Shown here: in pieces, positions 1-4,846 of the stretch
Layout of the letters: every line of letters begins with the position of its first letter
How positions within the stretch are numbered: position 1 is the first letter of the stretch
NCBI GenBank assembly: GCA_007570915.1
Contig: RKSK01000080.1
Location: forward strand, 1-5,120
DNA: 5,120 nt
Direction: 5' to 3'
Source: Cenarchaeum sp.
Lineage (GTDB): Archaea > Thermoproteota > Nitrososphaeria > Nitrososphaerales > Nitrosopumilaceae
Translations under genes and position numbers: made by a program
The notes under the pieces: model-generated
Database searches by the model: none
Seen by the model: the letters and a program-made list of their open reading frames with translations, nothing else
What the model was told of the DNA's origin: nothing

Positions 1-114
1 CCCCTCGATCGCCGCGCGCATCCTCGCGTCGCCCTCGCGCAGGTGCTCTCCCGCGTGGGCGTCCTCGACTGCGGCCACGTCGCCGCCGCCGGCGCGAGGC
101 CAAGAGGACCTCAT
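1..114 (-). CDS. Probable 5' part of an unknown minus-strand gene (runs off left edge)
   Basis: The minus-strand frame opens after a stop at 124-126 and stays open to the window edge. It offers ATG at 112-114, GTG at 76-78 and ATG at 19-21 as starts. From about residue 12 the peptide reads DVAAVEDAHAGEHLREG and continues acidic and helix-like. Most codons begin with G, and nearly all end in G or C, which is the pattern of the real genes in this window. The plus-strand frame of trxB over the same bases would be an Arg/Pro-rich string, typical of a shadow. No family is recognised from so short a piece. The GTG at 78 is the more plausible start, because ATG at 114 would overlap the thioredoxin reductase and adds a less typical leader. 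No TATA-like box lies at the expected distance from either start. It could still be a fortuitous open frame. Confidence 0.42.
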   Translation of the reverse strand, partial: MRSSWPRAGGGDVAAVEDAHAGEHLREGDARMRAAIEG

Positions 115-1022
115 TTGACGTCGTTATCATCGGGGCCGGGCCGGCCGGCTACACGGCCGGCATCTATTGCTCGCGCGCGCGGCGCGACACGCTAATCCTC
201 TCTGGCCTGCTGCCGGGCGGGCAGCTCGTGAACACGACAGAGGTCGAGAACTATCCGGGGTTTCGCGACGCGATAATGGGGCCAGACCTCATGGTCGAGA
301 TGCGCGCGCAGGCCGAGAGGATGGGCACGAAAATCATAGACGACGAGGTGACCAACGTCGACTTTTCGCGCCGGCCGTTTCGGATAATGACGGCGTCCGA
401 GGAGTACACCGCCAGGGCGGTGATAATAGCCACGGGCGCGAGCCCGCGCAAGCTCGGCGTGCCCGGCGAGGCGGAGCTCGCCGGCAGGGGCGTGTCGTAC
501 TGCGCGACGTGCGACGGGCCGTTCTTTAGGGGCAAGGACCTCGTCGTCGTGGGCGGCGGGGACTCGGCGATGGAGGAGGCCACGTTCCTCACAAAGTTCG
601 CAAGCAGGGTCCACCTGGTCCACAGGCGCGGCGAGCTGCGCGCGAGCAGGATAATGCAAGAGAGGGCGATGGCCGACGAAAAGGTCTCCATGGTCCTAAG
701 CACGACGGTCGCCGGGATATCGGGCGACCCGAGCGTCGAGCGCGTGACGCTGCGCGACGCGTCAGGCGCCGAGCGCGACCTCGAGGCGGGGGGCGTCTTT
801 GTCGCCGTCGGCCACGAGCCCAACACGGCCCTCTTTAGGGGGCAGGTCGAGCTTGACGCGCGCGGCTATGTCGTTGTCGGCGGCGGCGCGAGGACGAGCG
901 TCGAGGGCGTCTTTGCGGCCGGCGACGTGCACGACCACGAGTACAGGCAGGCGATCACGGCGGCGGGGTTTGGCTGCATGGCGGCGATCAGCGCCGACAG
1001 GCACCTCGCGGAGTCTCAGTAG
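105..1022 (+). CDS. trxB: Thioredoxin reductase (NADPH, FAD), start codon missing
   Basis: This is a low-molecular-weight thioredoxin reductase, a cytoplasmic flavoenzyme that passes electrons from NADPH through FAD and a redox-active disulfide to thioredoxin. Numbering from codon 105, the FAD dinucleotide fold GAGPAG is at residues 10-15, GGQL and ENYPGF follow, and the redox pair CATC is at 133-136. The NADPH fold GGGDSA is at 150-155, the NADPH phosphate-binding HRR...R motif is at 173-180, and the C-terminal FAD motif GDVHD is at 273-277. About 305 residues fits the family. The first in-frame ATG/GTG/TTG is GTG at 228, which would delete the FAD fold and cannot be the start. Homology-like sequence begins at SFDVV (codon 111). 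Codon 105 is AGG, one base from an ATG that would give MTSFDVV, so the start is placed there provisionally. The stop overlaps the convergent cysteine synthase stop. The enzyme call is secure; the 5' end is not. Confidence 0.9.
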   Translation, partial: RTSFDVVIIGAGPAGYTAGIYCSRARRDTLILSGLLPGGQLVNTTEVENYPGFRDAIMGPDLMVEMRAQAERMGTKIIDDEVTNVDFSRRPFRIMTASEEYTARAVIIATGASPRKLGVPGEAELAGRGVSYCATCDGPFFRGKDLVVVGGGDSAMEEATFLTKFASRVHLVHRRGELRASRIMQERAMADEKVSMVLSTTVAGISGDPSVERVTLRDASGAERDLEAGGVFVAVGHEPNTALFRGQVELDARGYVVVGGGARTSVEGVFAAGDVHDHEYRQAITAAGFGCMAAISADRHLAESQ

Positions 1023-2017
1023 AACGTCTCGGACCTGTGCTCCGAGCGGGCCAGCGCGCCGTCAAACTCCTCTTTCGTCATGACGCCCTCGCCGACGTAG
1101 ACGCTCTCAAACTTGCGCCCGTCATCGGCAAACATGCCGACTGCGCACGAGCCCGCGCCGGCGCCGAGCTTTTTCATGCACGCGTACACGGCCGCCGACG
1201 ACGGGCTCACGAGCATGCGGTCGCGCTCGAGTATCTCGCGGACCACGCCAAAGGCCTCGGCGTTGCTCACGTGGACCCACTCGTCGACGACGGACTCGCG
1301 CCGCAGGTAGAGGTCGGGCTTGGCCGACTCGTCAAAGTTGCGCCACCCCTGTATGAGGTGGTCCCTCTGCGGCTGGCAGCCTATGATGCGCACCGACGGG
1401 CTCCTCTCCTTTAGGTAGGTCCCGACGCCCGTTATCGTGCCGCCCGTCCCCACGCCCGTGAAAAAGTGCGTGATCTTTCCGCGCGTCTGCTCCCAGAGCT
1501 CCGGCCCCGTCCCGCGGTAGTGGCCCATAAAGTTGGCCTCGTTTGCGTACTGGTTTGGCGAGTAGTACTCGTCGGGCCGGTTGGACGCGATCGACGTGGC
1601 GAGCGCGATGCTCTGGTCGGTCCCCGCGCCGACCTTTGGGCAGAGGTCGTCGCTGGTCTCGTGGACCTTGGCCCCCATGGACCGTATTATCCTCTTTGTC
1701 TCGTCGCTGGCCTTTTCGGGTATGACGATCTCGGTCCCATAGCCGAGGAGGCGCGCGATGCCGGCTAGCGCGATCCCCGTGTTGCCCGACGTCGGCTCTA
1801 TTATCGTGTGGCGCCCGCGCTCTATGAGGCCCTGCCTCTCGGCCTCGCGGACCATCCAGTACGCGGCCCTGTCCTTGACCGAGCCGAACGGGTTGTGGCC
1901 CTCGAGCTTTGCGAAAAACTCGGCGCCGCCGGAGCACAGCGAGGCGAGGCGCACGAGCGGCGTGTTGCCGACCCTGCCTAGTATGCCCTGCGAGTCAGCG
2001 GCCCTCTGCATGGTCAC
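1016..2017 (-). CDS. cysM: Cysteine synthase, CysM-like (possible O-phosphoserine sulfhydrylase)
   Basis: This is a fold-type II PLP enzyme of the cysteine synthase family, which replaces the acetyl or phosphate group of an activated serine with sulfide to make L-cysteine. Of its 333 residues, K48 in GSVKDR is the PLP lysine. PTSGNTG at 75-81 is the substrate loop, GVGTGGT at 188-194 binds the cofactor phosphate, and SPSSAAV at 271-277 supplies the serine near the pyridine nitrogen. The stretches HYRGTGPEL (166-174) and CQPQRDHLIQGWRNFDE (214-230) recall the mycobacterial O-phosphoserine-using CysM, not CysK, which has a GGxxGPHxIxGIG-like segment there. The start chosen is GTG at 2017, overlapping the tusA stop as GTGA. 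ATG at 2011 (residue 3) is an alternative. Translational coupling to tusA is likely. Cystathionine beta-synthase activity is possible but less likely, since no regulatory domain is present. The substrate assignment is inference. Confidence 0.9.
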   Translation of the reverse strand: MTMQRAADSQGILGRVGNTPLVRLASLCSGGAEFFAKLEGHNPFGSVKDRAAYWMVREAERQGLIERGRHTIIEPTSGNTGIALAGIARLLGYGTEIVIPEKASDETKRIIRSMGAKVHETSDDLCPKVGAGTDQSIALATSIASNRPDEYYSPNQYANEANFMGHYRGTGPELWEQTRGKITHFFTGVGTGGTITGVGTYLKERSPSVRIIGCQPQRDHLIQGWRNFDESAKPDLYLRRESVVDEWVHVSNAEAFGVVREILERDRMLVSPSSAAVYACMKKLGAGAGSCAVGMFADDGRKFESVYVGEGVMTKEEFDGALARSEHRSETFY

Positions 2018-2241
2018 TTGCCCTTCTTGATCTCAAGCTCGATAACCTTGCCGTCCCTCTTCGCCGAGAGGACCTCGTGGCCGTGGCGCGTGGCCCACTT
2101 TGTGATGTCCTCCTCGGCGGCGGGGTCGTCGGCCCTCACGCGTATCGTCGCGCCGGCCCCCATGCGCTCCATCTCGACCTTTGTGCGAAAGACCGGCTCG
2201 GGGCAAAAGAGGCCCGTCGCGTCAAGGTCCATGTCGGCCAT
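2014..2241 (-). CDS. tusA: TusA/SirA-family sulfur carrier protein
   Basis: This small 75-residue protein belongs to the TusA (SirA/YeeD) family. Members carry sulfur as a persulfide on one cysteine and hand it to tRNA-thiolation, molybdenum-cofactor or sulfur-metabolism enzymes. The signature CPEP is at residues 13-16, with C13 as the predicted persulfide site, after the usual LDATG strand. ADDPAAEEDI (37-46) matches the family's ADDPA..DI segment, and the length is typical. The start is ATG at 2241; a second ATG three codons later is also possible. A TATA-like box lies 31 bp upstream, so the transcript is probably leaderless or nearly so. The stop TGA overlaps the GTG start of the cysteine synthase by four bases, making a tight two-gene unit. 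This placement suggests the carrier serves cysteine synthesis, but archaeal TusA proteins have several roles and the partner is not proven. A longer upstream open frame in register is only a G+C-rich extension. Confidence 0.9.
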   Translation of the reverse strand: MADMDLDATGLFCPEPVFRTKVEMERMGAGATIRVRADDPAAEEDITKWATRHGHEVLSAKRDGKVIELEIKKGK

Positions 2242-2268
2242 GCTGGCCGCCCGCCCGCGGCGCGCGCG

Positions 2269-2276
2269 TATTAAAC
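2269..2276 (-). promoter_or_regulatory. TATA-like box of the tusA-cysM unit
   Basis: On the minus strand the bases read GTTTAATA, an AT-rich island in otherwise G+C-rich DNA. It is centred about 31 bp upstream of the tusA ATG. Archaeal TATA boxes sit about 26-27 bp before the transcription start, so the predicted start is within a few bases of the ATG. No ribosome-binding site is needed for such a leaderless message. Confidence 0.65.
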
Positions 2277-2293
2277 CCTGCTGCGGCGGCAGG

Positions 2294-2314
2294 GGGGCCG
2301 CGCGCGCCGGCCCC
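2294..2314. repeat. G+C-rich dyad upstream of the tusA promoter (copy A)
   Basis: Arms GGGGCCG (2294-2300) and CGGCCCC (2308-2314) are perfect inverted repeats around a 7-base centre CGCGCGC. The first 12 bases, GGGGCCGCGCGC, recur at 4764-4775. Both copies lie 18 bp from the TTAAA core of a TATA-like box. It also lies between the PHP gene stop and tusA, so a role as an RNA hairpin at the end of the upstream message is the alternative to an operator. A competing 8-bp pairing exists between 2297-2304 and 2314-2321. Confidence 0.5.
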
Positions 2315-2316
2315 GC

Positions 2317-2333
2317 GCGGCAAGGCTTGCCGC
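2317..2333. repeat. 17-bp near-palindrome abutting the PHP gene stop
   Basis: GCGGCAAG (2317-2324) and CTTGCCGC (2326-2333) are perfect 8-bp inverted repeats around a single central base. The dyad ends directly against the stop codon of the PHP gene (2334-2336). With one central base it suits a dimeric DNA-binding protein. As RNA it would form a shorter stem with a 5-base loop. No T-run follows on the minus strand, so it does not look like a standard archaeal terminator. Confidence 0.5.
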
Positions 2334-3251
2334 TCAGATCGCCATGCGGGCCATGCCGCCTAGCGTGCGTCCGGCCATCGGCGAGGCGTCGTGGCCCTCG
2401 AGGTTTATCTTGCGCGATATGCGGGCCATGCCGGCGACTGCGACCCTGTAGAGGAGGGACCACACGCGGCTCTCGGGGTACCTGCGAAACGCGCGCAGCA
2501 GCAGCGCGAAGAGGTGGCGCGACCTGGGGTAAAAGCGGGCCATGTACTCGTCGATGTACTCGGCCGAGTTCTCGATCTTGTAGCGCACGTGGTCGATGGC
2601 CTCGCGGCCCGTCGCGTAGCCGGCCTCGCATATCGAGACGCGCCCGCGCCTGAGCGCCTCGAGCGCGGCGTCGAGGCCCTCCTCGGCGTCGATGACGTTG
2701 ACGCACCTGCCTACCGTCGAGGCCACGTGCGAGTCGCTCCCCGCGACGCCGACCATGGACCGCTCGTGCGCAAACGCCGCGGCCCGCGCGTTTGATATGA
2801 CGTCGGCGTTGTTGCTGTTGAACACCTCGACAATGTCGCACTCGGCGGCGCGCTCGCGCAGCGCGTCGAGTATGCTGAACGGGTGAGGGGCCGAGGAGAC
2901 GCCGCCCTGCGCGCGTATGGCGTCAAGCGTCTCGCCGAGGCCCATGCGCGGCCGTATGCGCTCGGATATGCCGTACGCGATGACGTGCGAGCCGTCATCG
3001 AGCGTGACCTCCTCGGCGGGGTACACGGCAATGCGCGCGTGGCGCGCGTGCGTCCTGGCGTACTCGCGCGCCTGCGCGTACCCGTCAAGCGTGTTGTGGT
3101 TTGTGACAAATATCGCGCCAAGGCCGGCGGCGAGCGCGCCGTCGAGCTGCTCGCGGACCGTCACGCTGCAGTCATAGGGGGCCTCGAGGGGCCCGACGTT
3201 AAAGTTGGAGAATACGTTGTGGCAGTGCAGCTCTGCCCTTATGTGCCGCAA
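2334..3251 (-). CDS. PHP-domain metal-dependent phosphoesterase
   Basis: The protein has 305 residues with an N-terminal PHP (polymerase and histidinol phosphatase) domain, a metal-dependent phosphoesterase fold related to the TrpH/YciV group. Metal-ligand motifs in order are ELHCHN (7-12), TNHNTL (50-55), AEEVT (79-83), GSHVIAYG (87-94), APHPF (121-125) and GSDSH (171-175). The second motif has Asn where most relatives have Asp (TDHDT), and the first has HCHNVFSNF in place of HxHSxxSDG. The remaining ligands are present, so activity is plausible. Residues about 230-305 form an Arg-rich helical tail (RHLFALLLRAFRRYPESR) not explained by the PHP core. The start is TTG at 3251: no ATG or GTG lies between it and the promoter, and the first motif begins only six residues later. 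A TATA-like box 29 bp upstream implies an almost leaderless message, unusual for TTG. The substrate is unknown; nucleotides or small phosphoesters are candidates. Confidence 0.85.
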   Translation of the reverse strand: MRHIRAELHCHNVFSNFNVGPLEAPYDCSVTVREQLDGALAAGLGAIFVTNHNTLDGYAQAREYARTHARHARIAVYPAEEVTLDDGSHVIAYGISERIRPRMGLGETLDAIRAQGGVSSAPHPFSILDALRERAAECDIVEVFNSNNADVISNARAAAFAHERSMVGVAGSDSHVASTVGRCVNVIDAEEGLDAALEALRRGRVSICEAGYATGREAIDHVRYKIENSAEYIDEYMARFYPRSRHLFALLLRAFRRYPESRVWSLLYRVAVAGMARISRKINLEGHDASPMAGRTLGGMARMAI

Positions 3252-3276
3252 CGCGCGCGCGCCTCGCGGGCCGCGC

Positions 3277-3284
3277 TTTAATAG
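3277..3284 (-). promoter_or_regulatory. TATA-like box of the PHP gene
   Basis: The minus strand reads CTATTAAA, preceded by CCAAA, which could act as a TFB-recognition element. It is centred about 29 bp upstream of the TTG start at 3251 and lies in the 45-bp gap after cofE. This suggests the PHP gene has its own start of transcription and does not depend on read-through from cofE. Confidence 0.6.
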
Positions 3285-3296
3285 TTTGGGGCGGCC

Positions 3297-4043
3297 CTAC
3301 CTGAACAGGTCCTCGCGCGCGTCCCTGAGGAGCGAGGAGGCCGGCGCGCCGCCGCCGACTGCGATGCCCGTCCCGCCTATCACGGCCATGGGGCACGAGC
3401 GCGCCTTGCCCATTGCGAGCTCGGCGGCCGAGGCGAGCTCGTCGGCGACCGCGATGTCCGTGGTCCGCAGCGCCCTTCCAAACGAGTCGGGCCGGCCCGC
3501 GTGGTCCTCCGAGGGCGCGATGCCCGCGGCGCCTATGGCGCAGTCGACCTGGCCCGTGCGAAACGGCCTGCCAAACGTGTCAGATATGATGACGCCGACG
3601 TCGGCCCCGCACGCGGCGGCTACCTCGGAGCGCACGCGGCGCGCCGACGCGTCGGCGTCCTCGGGCAGCAGCGCGGCGCTCCCGCGCGCGACGTTGCTCT
3701 CGTCGACGCCCGAGTTTGCGCAGACTAGGCCGCCGCGCGTCTCCGTTATTATCACGCCGCGGCCCATGCGCACGATGCGCCGCGCCTCTGACAGGACGAG
3801 CTCGACGACGCGCGCGTCCTTGCCGTACTCGGAGGCGATGCCGAGGGCCAGGGCCGACGGCGCCACGCCGGCGAGCTCGACGACGCGGCCCTCGGCCTTT
3901 GAGACGGCCTTTTGCGTGACGACGACAATGTCGCCGTCGGCGACGCGCGCACCCGAGCGCGCGAGGGCCTCGCCCAGGTTCGCGCCGCGCGCGACCTCGC
4001 CGTCGACGCGCACGGCGGCGATGCGGATCTCGCGCGCGTCCAT
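3297..4043 (-). CDS. cofE: Coenzyme F420-0:L-glutamate ligase
   Basis: CofE performs the last step of coenzyme F420 biosynthesis, adding L-glutamate residues to F420-0 with GTP and divalent metal. The 248 residues match archaeal CofE length (about 250). Motifs are VVTQKAVSKAEGR (41-53), GLVCANSGVDESNV (105-118), with D114 a likely metal or nucleotide ligand, DTFGRPFRTGQVDCAIG (155-171), with D155, and DELASAAELAMGK (201-213). There is no extra C-terminal nitroreductase-like domain as in bacterial FbiB, so this is the stand-alone archaeal form. The start is ATG at 4043, nine bases after the serB-like stop; a purine-rich AGGGGTAGG overlapping that stop may serve as ribosome-binding site. Co-transcription with the phosphatase is likely, since no TATA-like box lies between them. 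F420 is known in ammonia-oxidising archaea, although its role there is not settled. The family call is firm; the number of glutamates added cannot be read from sequence. Confidence 0.95.
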   Translation of the reverse strand: MDAREIRIAAVRVDGEVARGANLGEALARSGARVADGDIVVVTQKAVSKAEGRVVELAGVAPSALALGIASEYGKDARVVELVLSEARRIVRMGRGVIITETRGGLVCANSGVDESNVARGSAALLPEDADASARRVRSEVAAACGADVGVIISDTFGRPFRTGQVDCAIGAAGIAPSEDHAGRPDSFGRALRTTDIAVADELASAAELAMGKARSCPMAVIGGTGIAVGGGAPASSLLRDAREDLFR

Positions 4044-4052
4044 GGGCGTCGC

Positions 4053-4703
4053 CTACCCCTTGGCGCTCGCGGAGATCGACGTGCCGTAGCGCTCGTTTAT
4101 GACGCGCAGCGCGCCGGCGAGGTCCTTCTCCTCGAGCACGGCGTCGGCGCGCTCCCTCACGATGTCCTGCGCGCGAAACGCGATCCCCAGGCCGCACACG
4201 TCAAAGAGCTTGATGTCGTTGGCCCCGTCGACTATGGCCACGGTGTCCTCCTTTCGCTCGCCCATGGACGCGATCGCCTCGGCGGCGGCGAACGCCTTGT
4301 CCGAGCCGACCTTTATGCGCACGCCGTCAAGCTGGTTGTCCTGGAAGACGAGCTCGTTGGAGAGGACCACGTCGAGGCCGAGCTCGCGCTTGAGGCGGTC
4401 CGTCATTATCGTAAAGCCGCCCGAGACGGCCATGAGGCGCCATCCCGCGCCCTTGAGCGCGCCGCAGAGCTCGCGCGCGCCGGTCATTATGGGCAGCGCG
4501 CCGGCTATGCGCTCGCACGTGCCATAGTCGATGCCGCGCAGGAGCTCTACCCTCTTGCGCAGGCCCTCCTCCCAGTCTATGGTCCCCTCTATGCCGCGCC
4601 GCGTGATCTCCCATATCTCGTCCTCCCTGCCGCGCTCCTCGGCTAGCACGGGGAGGTACTCGGCGTCAAAGAGGACTCCCTCGACGTCAAAGATCGCAAG
4701 CAT
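4053..4703 (-). CDS. serB: HAD-family phosphoserine phosphatase-like protein
   Basis: This is a HAD-superfamily phosphatase of the SerB type, which would hydrolyse O-phospho-L-serine to serine. It is 216 residues long, typical of archaeal SerB without an ACT domain. Motif I is DVEGVL with nucleophile D6. The second acidic position is E8 where SerB normally has Asp, a variant also seen in ThrH (phosphoserine phosphatase/homoserine phosphotransferase). Motif II is VSGGF (S94), motif III is a lysine near K136, and motif IV is DGANDIKLF (D159, D163) followed by GLGIAF, which closely follows SerB. The start is ATG at 4703, where motif I begins at residue 6. The open frame continues upstream to 5027 but that part is Arg/Gly-rich, runs through the promoter and overlaps the neighbouring gene antiphase. 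It is first in a unit with cofE. Another small phosphoester or a ThrH-like transfer reaction is the main alternative. Confidence 0.85.
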   Translation of the reverse strand: MLAIFDVEGVLFDAEYLPVLAEERGREDEIWEITRRGIEGTIDWEEGLRKRVELLRGIDYGTCERIAGALPIMTGARELCGALKGAGWRLMAVSGGFTIMTDRLKRELGLDVVLSNELVFQDNQLDGVRIKVGSDKAFAAAEAIASMGERKEDTVAIVDGANDIKLFDVCGLGIAFRAQDIVRERADAVLEEKDLAGALRVINERYGTSISASAKG

Positions 4704-4736
4704 CGGCCCGTCTGCGCGCGGCTGCACGGGCGCAAC

Positions 4737-4745
4737 TATATTAAA
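4737..4745 (-). promoter_or_regulatory. TATA-like box of the serB-cofE unit
   Basis: The minus strand reads TTTAATATA, preceded by CCAAA as a possible TFB-recognition element. It is centred about 38 bp upstream of the serB ATG, so a leader of roughly 10-12 bases is predicted. It is the only AT-rich island in the 143-bp gap between the partial gene on the right and serB. Confidence 0.65.
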
Positions 4746-4763
4746 TTTGGGCGCCGCCGCGCA

Positions 4764-4784
4764 GGGGCCGCGCGCCTCCGGCCC
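4764..4784. repeat. G+C-rich dyad upstream of the serB promoter (copy B)
   Basis: GGGCCG (4765-4770) and CGGCCC (4779-4784) are inverted repeats around 8 bases. The block GGGGCCGCGCGC at 4764-4775 is identical to 2294-2305, and CCGGCCC follows in both, after two bases here and one base in copy A. The distance to the TTAAA core of the TATA-like box is the same in both places. The other part of this gap, 4786-4846, is G+C-rich and includes the 10-bp palindrome GCCGCGCGGC at 4822-4831; nothing else is recognised there. Confidence 0.5.
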
Positions 4785-4846
4785 GCCGCGAAAACCTGGC
4801 ACCCGCCGCCGCGCCGCGCCCGCCGCGCGGCAGCCAGAATGCGCGC

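Noticed and set aside
1..104. N-terminal extra domain fused to thioredoxin reductase
   Set aside because: The in-frame upstream translation is an Arg/Pro-rich string with no start and no fold-like pattern, while the opposite strand shows better coding signal.
105..1022. F420H2-dependent type of thioredoxin reductase, suggested by cofE nearby
   Set aside because: The GGGDSA fold and HRR...R phosphate-binding motif are those of NADPH-dependent enzymes, so a deazaflavin cofactor is not supported.
2242..2841. Extension of the tusA frame upstream to 2841
   Set aside because: The extra 200 residues are almost only Arg, Gly, Ala and Pro, cross the tusA promoter, and lie over the PHP gene in another frame. 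TusA is complete from 2241.
3205..4646. Long plus-strand open frames (3205-4089 and 3912-4646) opposite cofE and serB
   Set aside because: Their products are Arg/Ala/Ser- or Val/Leu-biased with no motifs, and they lie antisense to cofE and serB, whose motifs are complete. Stop codons are rare in such G+C-rich DNA.
4822..4831. GCCGCGCGGC palindrome as a regulatory site
   Set aside because: Ten-base G/C palindromes are expected by chance in DNA of this composition, and this one has no matching copy near the other promoters.
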